A DNA stretch of 64,000 bases from CAWHHZ01 sp963829355 (lineage in GTDB: Bacteria; Acidobacteriota; Thermoanaerobaculia; Gp7-AA8; JAHWKK01). Location: assembly GCA_963829355.1 (NCBI GenBank), contig CAWHHZ010000022.1, forward strand, positions 62,001 through 126,000. The letters run 5' to 3'. Below the pieces are notes generated by a model. The model saw nothing but the letters and a program-made list of their open reading frames with translations. It had not been told where the DNA came from and did no database searches. Both the position numbers and the translations under genes were made by a program. Of the stretch, positions 37,170 through 46,113 are shown one piece after another. Position 1 is the first letter of the stretch; each line of letters starts with the position of its first letter.

Positions 37170-38445
37170 TCGATTCCCCTGCTTTCCTGTCCTCTGAGAT
37201 GATCTCGACCCTCACCCGATAGATGCGCTTCCTGTCGGCGCGGTCGACCGTGAAGGTGAGAGCACCTCGCTGTACCATCTCGCCCATTTTCGGCACACGA
37301 CCCGTTTCCTTGAAGATGAGTCCCGCAACCGTTTCGAAATCATCTTCTTCGGTCTCGATGTCATGTCCGGTCATCTCCTCGAGGTCCTCGATCTTCATCG
37401 AGCCGCTCACGAGATAGATCCCATCGTCGATCTCGACCCAGCTCTGTTCCTCCGGGTCCTCGTGCTCATCCAGGATCTCACCGACGATCTCTTCGAGGAG
37501 GTCCTCGATGGAAATGATGCCGGCCGTTCCGCCGTACTCGTCGACCACGATCGCGATCTGCTGTCGCTCGATCTGAAACTCCCTCAGGAGCTCCGCCACA
37601 TTCTTTGTCTCGGACACGAACAGAGCAGGCCTCGTGATCGTCCGGATCGACGGCGACTTACCTTCACGGATCGTGGAGAACGCATCCTTGATGTGGACGA
37701 ACCCGATGATGTGATCGATATCGTTCTCATACACGGCGAGACGCGAGAATTTCGACTCGTCGAACATCTCGACAAGCTCATCGAAGCCGGCATCGGATCT
37801 GATGGCGAACAGGTCGACGCGAGGCGTCATGACCTCCTTCGCGATTCTGTCGCCGAACTCGACAATCGACTGCAGGAGCTTTCCTTCTCCTTCCTCGAGA
37901 ATCCCTTCCTCTTCACCGACGTCGATGTACGCCTGAACATCTTCATCGGTGACCTCCTCATCGTCTTCCTCTTCCTCGCGCTCGTCGAGCTGACGCACGA
38001 GAACGCGGAAGGGAAACAGCAGCGGCCACAGCACGTAGTACGCGACGTGGGAGATCGGGATGAGGATCCGTATCGCATTCTCTCCCCTGTCATCGGACGC
38101 GAGCGCGAGAACGAACTTCCAGGCGACGGAGACGAGTCCCCAGATCACCGCCGCGGCGAGCACGGCAAAACCGAGGCCGAGGGACGAGAATGCGACAACG
38201 GTGAATCCCACACCAGCCACCATCGAGATCTGCAACATGATGCCGCTGACGAGCGAAAAATGTTGTTTGTTGTACTGGAACCAGCGCGATCCGATGGCAA
38301 ATCTCGGATCATTGCCGCTCCACTGGCGGAGCTTCACCGGGCTGACGTGATGCAGGAAGAAGCGGCCTGCATCAAAGACCAGATAGAGCAGACCGAACAC
38401 GACCGCAGCAAGCGCGGCCTGCAGAACCGACGGACTACTTCCCAT
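37162..38445 (-). CDS. Hemolysin C/CorC-family membrane protein (CNNM-CBS-CorC_HlyC)
   Basis: 427 residues: membrane domain with four helices (residues 1-140), then two CBS domains (MTPRVDLFAIRSDAGFDELV near 215 is the first CBS signature; VFVSETKNVAELLREFQIER the second) and the C-terminal CorC_HlyC domain (VAGLIFKETGRVPKMGEMV). Members handle magnesium or cobalt efflux or maintenance. An acidic hinge (EREEEEDDEEVTDEDVQAY-like, DEREEEEDDEEVTDEDV) precedes the CBS pair. Upstream of era, as in many bacteria. Confidence 0.92.
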   Translation of the reverse strand: MGSSPSVLQAALAAVVFGLLYLVFDAGRFFLHHVSPVKLRQWSGNDPRFAIGSRWFQYNKQHFSLVSGIMLQISMVAGVGFTVVAFSSLGLGFAVLAAAVIWGLVSVAWKFVLALASDDRGENAIRILIPISHVAYYVLWPLLFPFRVLVRQLDEREEEEDDEEVTDEDVQAYIDVGEEEGILEEGEGKLLQSIVEFGDRIAKEVMTPRVDLFAIRSDAGFDELVEMFDESKFSRLAVYENDIDHIIGFVHIKDAFSTIREGKSPSIRTITRPALFVSETKNVAELLREFQIERQQIAIVVDEYGGTAGIISIEDLLEEIVGEILDEHEDPEEQSWVEIDDGIYLVSGSMKIEDLEEMTGHDIETEEDDFETVAGLIFKETGRVPKMGEMVQRGALTFTVDRADRKRIYRVRVEIISEDRKAGESIA

Positions 38446-38616
38446 TCAGGGGGTCCGCAGATGGGTATCGGGCAGTTGGTCCGGTACCGGAGAATGCTTC
38501 TGAGCTCGTTCCCATCGTGGTTTATCCATTCGAACTTCGGCAACGACACACCATGGAGCGCGTCGGGACGAAGTTTAGCGTGCAAAGCAGATGCACGTCG
38601 AGGGAGGGGGCGTACC

Positions 38617-39324
38617 TCATCGGAGCCAACCCGGAAGGATGCCGCGCTGCCGCGCATCCTCCTGAAATGCGGTCCATGCGCTCTCGGCTCGACGAACCTC
38701 CGATTCAAGTTGAGGAATCATGCTCCTGAGATCGCCGAGTTGCACGACCAGATACGAGTAATTCGTCGCATCGCCAGTCCCCCCCGCGAAGAACAGAAGC
38801 ATGTCGTTGAGCTCCTTTTCGCGTTGCCGGGCGGCCGCAAGCCGCTCCTTCGCTCGCTCGATCGCTTCGCGGTACTGGCGGGCATTCTCACGCCACTTCC
38901 ACTCCTCATCAGCGGACTGCGTTTCGGTTTTTGCTGCTGCCGGAGGCTCGTCCCGAACCGTGATGACGGGCACTGACTGCCGACCCGTGTGACTTCGGGT
39001 CTCCATCTCCGCAAGGATCCGCGCCTTCTCCTCCTCGGAGACCGGAAGCTTCCGCAATCCCGCTTCTGTCTCGTTCGAAACCTCGCCCTCCAACGTGCCG
39101 GAGCTTTCACGCTGATTCGCCGGCAGACGCGCATCGGTCTTTTCTACATCGAGATCGCTGAGTCGGAGTGAATAGAGCGTGCCGCCACTGGTGACGAAAA
39201 CGAGACGGCCCCTCTCGATCCGGACCAGCTCCTCGACCGGAATGATCTGACCGCTCCGCAGCACGATCTCCTCGACCGGGGACGTCAGAAAGCTCGCCGC
39301 TGCGAATATGAGGGCAGTGATCAT
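38617..39324 (-). CDS. Exported coiled-coil protein, unrecognised
   Basis: 235 residues: a short N-terminal hydrophobic segment (MITALIFAAASFLTSPV), a small beta-rich domain (residues 18-60, LRSGQIIPVEELVRIERGRL), a charged linker, then a helical coiled coil (REAIERAKERLAAARQREKE) and a C-terminal helix rich in charged residues. The beta-rich part resembles the start of the protein at 52740 (GGTLYSL and LKDGTTY both followed by a 'DxD' turn). Coupled closely to def (4 nt). Function unknown. Confidence 0.7.
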   Translation of the reverse strand: MITALIFAAASFLTSPVEEIVLRSGQIIPVEELVRIERGRLVFVTSGGTLYSLRLSDLDVEKTDARLPANQRESSGTLEGEVSNETEAGLRKLPVSEEEKARILAEMETRSHTGRQSVPVITVRDEPPAAAKTETQSADEEWKWRENARQYREAIERAKERLAAARQREKELNDMLLFFAGGTGDATNYSYLVVQLGDLRSMIPQLESEVRRAESAWTAFQEDARQRGILPGWLR

Positions 39325-39328
39325 CTGA

Positions 39329-39913
39329 CTAGAGGAACCGTCCCGCGTGCGGGCGTGTTCCGGGCACCTGTTCCCTACTGATGGCCGGACGCGGGAGACT
39401 TACCAGTCGCCCCGCCTTCTGCATCTTGCTCACCTTCCTGAGGATCTTCTCCTTTTTCAGGCCCCGCAGCAGATCGACGTAGAGAACGCCGCGCAGATGA
39501 TCCGTTTCATGGCAGACGGCTCTGGCCTTCAGGCCCTCCGTCTCCATCTCACGCCACTCTCCCTGGCGATCCTGATAGCGTACCCATACGCGGGCAGGTC
39601 GCGTCACCGTCTCGGAAAAGCCAGGGACCGACAGACAGCCTTCCTCGCCAGTCTGTTCGCCTTCGACCTTCACGATTCGCGCATTCGCAAAGACCTCGAG
39701 CTGGTGAGGCTCCTCCCCCACTGTCGTATCGATGATCATCAGGTCCTTCGCGACACCGATCTGATTTGCGGCAAGACCTACTCCCGGTGCGTCGTACATC
39801 GTCTCGATCATGTCCTCGATCAGACTCTGGAGCTCGGGACCGAAATCGGTGACCGGTTCGGTCTTCGTACGCAGAACATCGTCTCCCATGACGACGATGG
39901 GTCGAACCGCCAT
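39329..39913 (-). CDS. def: Peptide deformylase
   Basis: 194 residues; removes the N-formyl group from nascent proteins. All three motifs are intact: GVGLAANQIG near residue 45, EEGCLSVPG near 90 (zinc Cys), and HETDHLRGVL near 135 (zinc His pair and catalytic Glu; HETDH where HEIDH is more usual). A C-terminal extension of about 25 residues follows the catalytic core. It sits between the cNMP-binding gene (2-nt gap) and an exported protein. Confidence 0.96.
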   Translation of the reverse strand: MAVRPIVVMGDDVLRTKTEPVTDFGPELQSLIEDMIETMYDAPGVGLAANQIGVAKDLMIIDTTVGEEPHQLEVFANARIVKVEGEQTGEEGCLSVPGFSETVTRPARVWVRYQDRQGEWREMETEGLKARAVCHETDHLRGVLYVDLLRGLKKEKILRKVSKMQKAGRLVSLPRPAISREQVPGTRPHAGRFL

Positions 39914-39915
39914 CG

Positions 39916-40638
39916 TTACTTCGCTCCCTTCATGTTCTCGATCATCGCCTCCACCGTCTGGGTTGCTCGCTTCTGGTAGAAGTCCTCGAGAACTTCCCTG
40001 ATTCGAGGCATGGTCGCAGAGAGCTCATCGAGATCCTTCTTGTCGAGACGCAACAGCTCTGTTGCCGTAGATGCCGTGATGGTCGCCGTTCTCGGACGGC
40101 CGGTCAGAATGCTGATCTCCCCGAAGAAATCTCCCGCCCCGAGAGTCGCCAGGAGCACGCTCTCGCCTTTCGCCCCCCGAGTGAAGACCTTCACCGTTCC
40201 GTCCATCACGACATACAGAGAGCAACCATTTTCTCCCTCGGTGATGACGATGTCGCCCTCGCCGAACTGCTCGAGGTGCATCCTCGCGATGACGGCGTCA
40301 AGCTCATCTCTGGTGAGATTCTCGAACAACGGGCTCTCCGGCGGCTTTCGGGCAGCGGCTCGAGAGGCGACAGACTTCCCGGCGTCGGTGGCCTGAATTT
40401 TCTCGGCTTTTTTTCTTACCCCGATTGCCTGGACAATGAGTCCGTTGGAATCGTAGTACCGGGCGATTTCTTCATATCGCTCGAGCGCTTCCTCCGTTCG
40501 GCCGACACCGGCGAGCGCGTCAGCGAGCTGGAGCCTCAGTCTGTAGTTCGTCCCGTATTTCGCGACCTCCTCTTCGAGAAGAGGAATCGCTGCCGCATAA
40601 TCACGGCGGGCAAGCAGGGCCTGGATCGATTCGCTCAT
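39916..40638 (-). CDS. TPR plus cyclic-nucleotide-binding-domain protein
   Basis: 240 residues. A short TPR-like N-terminus (residues 1-75, YAAAIPLLEEEVAKYGTNYR and EEALERYEEIARYYDSNG) is followed by a cNMP-binding fold at about 105-215 with ENGCSLYVVMDGTVKVF, GAGDFFGEISILTGRPRTAT (phosphate-binding cassette with FGE and R-x-R-T-A-T) and a C-terminal helix. There is no DNA-binding domain, so it is not a Crp-type regulator. The ligand and output are unknown. The start overlaps the cpoB stop (TGATG). Confidence 0.85.
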   Translation of the reverse strand: MSESIQALLARRDYAAAIPLLEEEVAKYGTNYRLRLQLADALAGVGRTEEALERYEEIARYYDSNGLIVQAIGVRKKAEKIQATDAGKSVASRAAARKPPESPLFENLTRDELDAVIARMHLEQFGEGDIVITEGENGCSLYVVMDGTVKVFTRGAKGESVLLATLGAGDFFGEISILTGRPRTATITASTATELLRLDKKDLDELSATMPRIREVLEDFYQKRATQTVEAMIENMKGAK

Positions 40639-41348
40639 CAGTATCGGATTCGCTCTAGCTCCTGCTTCGCAGCCGAAGCGGCGGTTGAATAAGGGTATCT
40701 CTCGATGAGCGACTCCAGGGTTCGACGAGCCAGCGACAGGTCCCCCGTCTTTACGAGAGCCAGAGCCTTTCTGTGCATGGCATCGGCCGCCTTGTTCTGG
40801 CTCGGGTATTCGTTGAGTACCCGATCGTAATACCGGATTGCTTCTTCGAAGTCGTTCATCACGAAGTACGTTTCGGCGATCCAGAAGAGTGCATTGTCGG
40901 CCAGCTCGCCCGCACGATCGGTCTCATAGACCTGCTCGAACGAGGCTCGAGCCTGATCATTTTGACCGCGACCGTACATCACGAGGGCCTCTTTGTAGAG
41001 ATCCGCAGCATCCGATGCCGACTGATATCGGCGAACTGCCGCCACGTCATCCGGAGGCATCTGCTTGGTCACCTCGGCGGCGGATGGAGCGCTTCGTGGC
41101 GCCGGGCGACTCTCCGCCAACTGGACCAGCACATCCTCCATCCGATTCATGCGGGATTGCATGACTTCGAGCCGGTCGAGAAGCTCGAGAACCTGGACCC
41201 TCAGCTCGCTCACCCTCGGGTCGGTGACATTGACCGGAGCAGCAGCAGACGAAGGTGCCGGCGGCGGAGCAGGGGTCGAGCCACATCCGGAAACGAGGGG
41301 AATCGTGATCAATGCGATTCCCATTGCCGTTTTGCCGCCGTGGATCAT
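40638..41348 (-). CDS. Tol-Pal-associated TPR lipoprotein (CpoB/YbgF-like)
   Basis: 236 residues. Lipobox LVSGC at the end of the signal peptide, a coiled-coil region (LRVQVLELLDRLEVMQSRMN, residues 48-72), then three TPR units (ADLYKEALVMYGRGQNDQAR, ADNALFWIAETYFVMNDFEE, ADAMHRKALALVKTGDLSLA). This coiled coil plus TPR layout is that of CpoB, which coordinates peptidoglycan synthesis and outer-membrane constriction. The start overlaps the bamD stop by ATGA. Confidence 0.82.
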   Translation of the reverse strand: MIHGGKTAMGIALITIPLVSGCGSTPAPPPAPSSAAAPVNVTDPRVSELRVQVLELLDRLEVMQSRMNRMEDVLVQLAESRPAPRSAPSAAEVTKQMPPDDVAAVRRYQSASDAADLYKEALVMYGRGQNDQARASFEQVYETDRAGELADNALFWIAETYFVMNDFEEAIRYYDRVLNEYPSQNKAADAMHRKALALVKTGDLSLARRTLESLIERYPYSTAASAAKQELERIRY

Positions 41349-42130
41349 GCCGGCAGTTCCCTCAGCTTCTCTTCTGCACGTTGCGCGGTCTCGCTCTCAG
41401 GGAACTCTGAAATTACCCGCTCGAGCCAGAGCCTCGCCTCGCCGCCGCGATCGAGCTCAGCGAGAGACACTGCGAGGTCGTAGTAGGCTTCATCGCGGGA
41501 CGTGTAGTCAGGGTAATTCTCGAGTAGATAGTTGATCCTCGAGATCGAGGCCTCCCACTTGCCCCGGTCCATGTAGAACCTCGCAACCAGATGTTCCGAC
41601 TTCGCAAGCCGGTCGAGCGCCTCGCGAAGTTTCTCCTCTGCCTCAGGCCGATAGTCGCTGTTCGGATAGAGCGAAATCATCTCGCGCAGCTTCTGCACCG
41701 ACTCCCGCGTCTTCGTCTGATCACGCTCGGGACCTTCCATCTCTCGGAAGGAAACGAGAGCGATTCGAAGCATGGCGTAGTCCGCAAAATCGGATCCCGG
41801 GTAGCGATTGATGAAGTCTCTGTACTTGTATTGTGCTTCGACGAGGTTGAGCGACCCTCCCTGCTCATAATAGGTGTCGGCGATTCGGAGAAGGCTCCGC
41901 CGGCCCAGGGGATCGTTCGGGTAGCTCTCGTAGACATAGGCGTAATGTTCTCTCGCCTTTACCCACTTTCTCTGCTCGAAAAGAGCTTCCCCCTTCTCGA
42001 AGACTTCTTCCTTCGTGAGGTTGAGAAACTCCGGGTTGACGATCGGCTGATAGGAGCCGTTTCTCGACCCGCATGCCACCGCGCCAAATACCAGGGCGAT
42101 CAGAGTCGACATCATCAGTACTTTCTTCAA
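41345..42130 (-). CDS. bamD: Outer-membrane assembly lipoprotein BamD
   Basis: 261 residues. The signal peptide ends in FGAVAC (lipobox variant V-A-C), followed by five TPR-like repeats; the N-terminal one, EEVFEKGEALFEQRKWVKAR, and PGSDFADYAMLRIALVSF are the BamD signature. It is the lipoprotein partner of BamA in barrel insertion. It is 12 nt behind rpe and overlaps cpoB. Confidence 0.9.
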   Translation of the reverse strand: MKKVLMMSTLIALVFGAVACGSRNGSYQPIVNPEFLNLTKEEVFEKGEALFEQRKWVKAREHYAYVYESYPNDPLGRRSLLRIADTYYEQGGSLNLVEAQYKYRDFINRYPGSDFADYAMLRIALVSFREMEGPERDQTKTRESVQKLREMISLYPNSDYRPEAEEKLREALDRLAKSEHLVARFYMDRGKWEASISRINYLLENYPDYTSRDEAYYDLAVSLAELDRGGEARLWLERVISEFPESETAQRAEEKLRELPA

Positions 42131-42142
42131 ACTACCTCCAGT

Positions 42143-42811
42143 TCAAGCGGTCTCGCTTACCGCAGCGGTACGCAGGACACGCATCGCTTCAACGGGATCG
42201 GGACGACCAAATATTGCGGAACCTGCCACGAGCAGGCGAGCTCCCGCACCAACCACCAGCGGTGCGGTATTTTCATCGATCCCGCCATCGACCTCGATGA
42301 GCACCCGAAGGCCCCGTGAGCGAATCATCTCCGAGAGCATTCTGATCTTCTCTACCGAGCCTGCGATGAATTTCTGTCCTCCGAATCCAGGATTCACACT
42401 CATGACCAGAACGTAATCGCAATACTCGAGTGCGGCGTCGAGGCTGCTGATGGCCGTACCCGGATTAATCGCGATTCCCGCCATCGCACCGCCTTCCCTG
42501 ATCATCGACAGTGCGCGGTGAAGATGGGCATCAGCCTCGACGTGAACGGAGATCATGTTGGCGCCGGCGTCCAGAAAGTCCGGGATGAAACGTTGCGGCT
42601 CCTCGATCATCAGGTGACAATCGAACGGCAGCTCTGTCACTCCGCGCAGGGCCTTTACGACGGGTGGTCCGATCGTGAGGTTCGGCACGAAATGGCCATC
42701 CATCACGTCGAGGTGTACCACCTCGGCTCCACCCGTTTCGATCGTGGAAATCGCTTCGGCCAGTCTTCCGAAATCTGCGGACAGAAGAGACGGGGCGAGG
42801 CGGACGTTCAT
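42143..42811 (-). CDS. rpe: Ribulose-phosphate 3-epimerase
   Basis: 222-residue TIM barrel interconverting ribulose-5-phosphate and xylulose-5-phosphate. Signatures: LSADFGRLAE, LDVMDGHFVPNLTIGPPVV, VNPGFGGQKF and EVDGGIDENTAPLV with the metal-ligand His and Asp in place. The ATG overlaps the stop of the PASTA gene (ATGA). Confidence 0.97.
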   Translation of the reverse strand: MNVRLAPSLLSADFGRLAEAISTIETGGAEVVHLDVMDGHFVPNLTIGPPVVKALRGVTELPFDCHLMIEEPQRFIPDFLDAGANMISVHVEADAHLHRALSMIREGGAMAGIAINPGTAISSLDAALEYCDYVLVMSVNPGFGGQKFIAGSVEKIRMLSEMIRSRGLRVLIEVDGGIDENTAPLVVGAGARLLVAGSAIFGRPDPVEAMRVLRTAAVSETA

Positions 42812-43587
42812 TGTGTTCTTCCTCCCCTGAGATGCAATGACGGTTGTGAGTCGAGAATCGTTTCCTCGTCGCCTCGACTGACGGTCAGGGTAATGACGTC
42901 CTTCGAGGTCAGCGGGGAACCCGCGAGCGGGAACTGGCGGATCACGATCCCCTCTGGAATCCCGGGATAGCTCTCGTACCGGATGTTCGCGACCTCGTAC
43001 CCGGCAGCTTCGAACGCGGGACGTACTGAGTCGATGTTGCGGTCAATCAGTTCCGGCATGACGTATCGCCTCGGCGACTCGCCGGAAGAGACCAGTAGCG
43101 ATACCTGTGTCTGCGCTCCGACTCTGGCTCCCGAGGGTGGACTCGATGCGACGATCGAGCGCTCCCCGCCCAAACGCATCTGACTGGTGGAGCCGAACAC
43201 GAAACCGCGCTGGTTGAACTCCAGCATTGCGGTGCGCGGTGATTGTCCCGTCAGATCCGGGACTTCCGTGATCAGCGGTCCGAGACTTCGGGCGACCAGA
43301 AGTGTAGATCCATGCTTGACGGTCGCTCCCGGCTTGCGGCTTTGCCACACGACCCGACCGGCGGGCATGTTGTCGGAGTGTCTTTCCTGCTGGGGCCGCT
43401 CCTCCAGAACGATCCCCAGATCGGATGCCAGCGCCCGCGACTCCGCAACCGGATGGCCGATGAGATTCGGAGTCGTCACCGACCTCCCTCTGACGTAGAA
43501 CCGGAACGAAAAATACGTACTCGCTCCGAGCAGACAGAGAAAGACGGAAATGAGGACCAGATTGAGGAGGCATCCTTTCAGCTTCAT
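42808..43587 (-). CDS. Membrane-anchored PASTA-domain protein
   Basis: 259 residues from ATG 43587, which overlaps the lon stop (ATGA). One N-terminal membrane helix (LLNLVLISVFLCLLGASTYF) and an exterior part with three PASTA-like repeats: TTPNLIGHPVAESRALASDL, EVPDLTGQSPRTAMLEFNQR and VMPELIDRNIDSVRPAFEAA, each ending in a strand-rich segment (LLVARS, SLLVSS, TLTVS). PASTA domains bind peptidoglycan or muropeptides. No kinase is attached. Function unknown; stable neighbour of rpe. Confidence 0.85.
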   Translation of the reverse strand: MKLKGCLLNLVLISVFLCLLGASTYFSFRFYVRGRSVTTPNLIGHPVAESRALASDLGIVLEERPQQERHSDNMPAGRVVWQSRKPGATVKHGSTLLVARSLGPLITEVPDLTGQSPRTAMLEFNQRGFVFGSTSQMRLGGERSIVASSPPSGARVGAQTQVSLLVSSGESPRRYVMPELIDRNIDSVRPAFEAAGYEVANIRYESYPGIPEGIVIRQFPLAGSPLTSKDVITLTVSRGDEETILDSQPSLHLRGGRTQ

Positions 43588-46037
43588 TTGGTGTCCGGAC
43601 GTTCCCTTCCGATCTCGGCTTCGAACTCTCTCATATCGTATTTGCGGCCACCGTCCCTCACCACGTAGAGGGGGATGAGGGCATGTTGCCACACTTCCTC
43701 CACTTTGGAGACGAAGATGAACTCGAGCTGGTTCCGCACTTCCTCCGGTACTTCAGTAAGATCCTTTCGATTTCCTTCTGGAAGAATCACTGTTCGGATC
43801 TGTGCACGCTGTGCGGCGAGAACCTTCTCCTTGATCCCTCCGACCGATAGCACCTTCCCGCGCAGAGTAATTTCGCCTGTCATTGCAATGTCGTGGCGGA
43901 CAGGCTTCTCCCCTGCAATGGACGCGATCGTCGTAGCGATTGCGACGCCGGCTGACGGACCATCCTTCGGGATCGCCCCCGCCGGGAAGTGGATGTGTAT
44001 GTCGAAATCGGAGAATCGCTTTTCGGGAATCTCCAGATCAGCCGCTTTGGAACGCACATAGGAATGAGCGGCCTGCACGGACTCGCGCATCACCTCTCCG
44101 AGATGACCAGTCACCGTGATCCGTCCGTTGCCCGGCATCATCGTCGCCTCGATGAACATGATCTCGCCGCCGTAAGAGGTCCAGGCCAGCCCGGTGGTCA
44201 CACCGATCTCCGGTTGCCGCTCGGCGAACTCGTGCTCGTACTGAGGCAGACCGAGATAATCCTCGATTTCCGAGGCCTGGACGCGGAACGAAGACTCTCC
44301 ACCGTCGGTGGCAATGTTCCGAGCCACCTTCCGAATCACCGTTGCTAGCCGCTGACTCAGGTTTCTCACTCCCGCTTCGGCAGTGTAGCTCGCGATGATG
44401 ACCTGAACCGCCTCGTCGTCGATCTGAAACTGCTCCCCCGTGACGCCATGGTCCTCGAGGAGCTTTGGAAGAAGATGACGCTTCGCAATCTCCAGCTTCT
44501 CTTCACGTGTATAGCCCGACAGGCGGATCACTTCCATCCGATCCCGCAGAGGCCCTGGAATCCAGTCGAGGGCATTCGCCGTGGCAACAAACAGTGTGTG
44601 GGACAGATCGAAAGGAATCTCGAGGTAACGATCGACGAACGCGGAGTTCTGCTCGGGATCGAGGACCTCGAGAAGAGCCGATGACGGATCACCGCGGTAG
44701 TCTTTCCCGATCTTGTCGATCTCATCGATCATGATGAGAGGGTTATTGACCCCGACCTGGATGTAGCTCTGGATGATCTTTCCCGGCATCGCTCCGATGT
44801 AGGTCTTGCGGTGTCCCCTGATCTCGGACTCGTCGGTCACACCCCCTACCGACATCCGTACGAAGCGGCGACCGAGAGCGTCCGCGATGGCTTTCCCGAG
44901 CGAGGTTTTGCCAACACCCGGGGGGCCGACGAAGCAGAGGATCGGACCCTTCAGATCCCCCTTGAGCTTCAGCACGGCGAGAAACTCGACCACCCGGTCG
45001 CGCACCTTCCCGAGACCATAGTGCCGTTCCTCGAGAATCCGCTCTGCCTCGGCCAGATCGACAGTGCTCTCGGAGCTTCCCTCCCAAGGCAGAGAGAGAA
45101 CCGTGTCGAGATGGCCCCGAATGACGGCGTAGTCGGACGAGGCTGGTGAGAGTATCCGTAGCCTGCTGACCTCCCGAAGCAACTGCTCCCGGTGGTCCTG
45201 GGTGATCGGCAGTTCCTCGATCTTCCGCTGATAGGTATCGATCTCCCGGTCAGCCGACTGGCTCTCACCCAGTTCATCCTGGATGACCCGAAGCTGCTCC
45301 CGCAGATAACTCTCACGCTCGCGACGCTTGATCGAGTTCTGGATTTCCCGCTGCAGCTCGAGATCGACATGAGCCTTTCCCAGATCGGTACGCATCAGAC
45401 CGAGGAGGATCTCGATCCGGCGCAGCGCATCCGTCGATTCGAGGAGCTCCTGTTTCTGATCGAGGGAGAGGTCCGGGATGAACGAGGAGAGAAGATCCGC
45501 GAACAGGTTCGGACCTTCGCTCATGTTCATCTGCAGGACTTCGAGCAGCTCGTCATTGTATCTCCTGTCAGTCTCGACCAGCCGCTCGAACAGGGACACG
45601 GCCTTCTGCATGAGCTGCGAGGACTGATCCTCCGACAGCTCGGCCGGAGTGACTGGTTCCACGTCCGCGATATAGAAGGGGCCTTCCTTGACCAGACTCT
45701 TCCGTCGCACTCGCTGGCGACCCTGGAGAAAGATCTGATACCGGTCCTCGGCGAGAGGCAGCCGCTGAACGATCATCGCGATCACCCCGATCTCGGACAG
45801 ATCCTCCGGCGTCGGATTCTCACGATCGCCGCTTTTCTGGGCGAATGCCGCAACGAGCTGCTGATCCTCGGGCAACGCCCGGATCATCTGAACGTTCGAC
45901 TCAATCCCCACCTGGAGAGAGAGAACACCGCCGGGGAAAAGAACAGTCGAAACCAGCGGCAGGACTGGCACTCGTTTCGGGACTTCGGTCTCCAGCCATT
46001 CGGTAAGCTTCAGATCACGATCTCGGTCTGCGGACAT
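43584..46037 (-). CDS. lon: ATP-dependent serine protease Lon
   Basis: 817 residues from ATG 46037 (AAGGAG just upstream; a TTG at 46052 is an alternative). N-terminal substrate-binding domain (VPVLPLVSTVLFPGGVLSL), AAA+ module with Walker A GPPGVGKTSL near residue 370 and EIDKIGKDYRGDPSSALLE, and the protease domain with the catalytic Ser in PKDGPSAGVAIAT near 695 and Lys in RGKVLSVGGIKEKV. A heat-shock protease degrading damaged and regulatory proteins. It is the first gene of a ten-gene minus-strand run reaching to era. Confidence 0.97.
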   Translation of the reverse strand: MSADRDRDLKLTEWLETEVPKRVPVLPLVSTVLFPGGVLSLQVGIESNVQMIRALPEDQQLVAAFAQKSGDRENPTPEDLSEIGVIAMIVQRLPLAEDRYQIFLQGRQRVRRKSLVKEGPFYIADVEPVTPAELSEDQSSQLMQKAVSLFERLVETDRRYNDELLEVLQMNMSEGPNLFADLLSSFIPDLSLDQKQELLESTDALRRIEILLGLMRTDLGKAHVDLELQREIQNSIKRRERESYLREQLRVIQDELGESQSADREIDTYQRKIEELPITQDHREQLLREVSRLRILSPASSDYAVIRGHLDTVLSLPWEGSSESTVDLAEAERILEERHYGLGKVRDRVVEFLAVLKLKGDLKGPILCFVGPPGVGKTSLGKAIADALGRRFVRMSVGGVTDESEIRGHRKTYIGAMPGKIIQSYIQVGVNNPLIMIDEIDKIGKDYRGDPSSALLEVLDPEQNSAFVDRYLEIPFDLSHTLFVATANALDWIPGPLRDRMEVIRLSGYTREEKLEIAKRHLLPKLLEDHGVTGEQFQIDDEAVQVIIASYTAEAGVRNLSQRLATVIRKVARNIATDGGESSFRVQASEIEDYLGLPQYEHEFAERQPEIGVTTGLAWTSYGGEIMFIEATMMPGNGRITVTGHLGEVMRESVQAAHSYVRSKAADLEIPEKRFSDFDIHIHFPAGAIPKDGPSAGVAIATTIASIAGEKPVRHDIAMTGEITLRGKVLSVGGIKEKVLAAQRAQIRTVILPEGNRKDLTEVPEEVRNQLEFIFVSKVEEVWQHALIPLYVVRDGGRKYDMREFEAEIGRERPDTK

Positions 46038-46059
46038 GGGCTCCTTATCCAATCAGGTG

Positions 46060-46113
46060 TTGATGAAACGGGCGAGGCACGCATATTGTAGAAGTCGTGA
46101 ATCAGCCGAGCAA
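46060..46113. promoter_or_regulatory. Overlapping divergent promoters of lon and the PHP gene
   Basis: Plus strand: TTGATG (46060-46065), 18 nt, TATTGT (46084-46089), ending 7 nt before the PHP GTG start. Minus strand: TTGCTC (46113-46108), 17 nt, TACAAT (46090-46085), giving a lon leader of about 40 nt. The two -10 boxes overlap almost completely, so polymerases for the two directions compete. Assignment by consensus only. Confidence 0.5.

Noticed and set aside
37363..38976. 537-residue plus-strand open frame opposite the CorC-type gene
   Set aside because: A mirror of a well-supported CNNM-CBS gene, with no recognisable domain and no start context.
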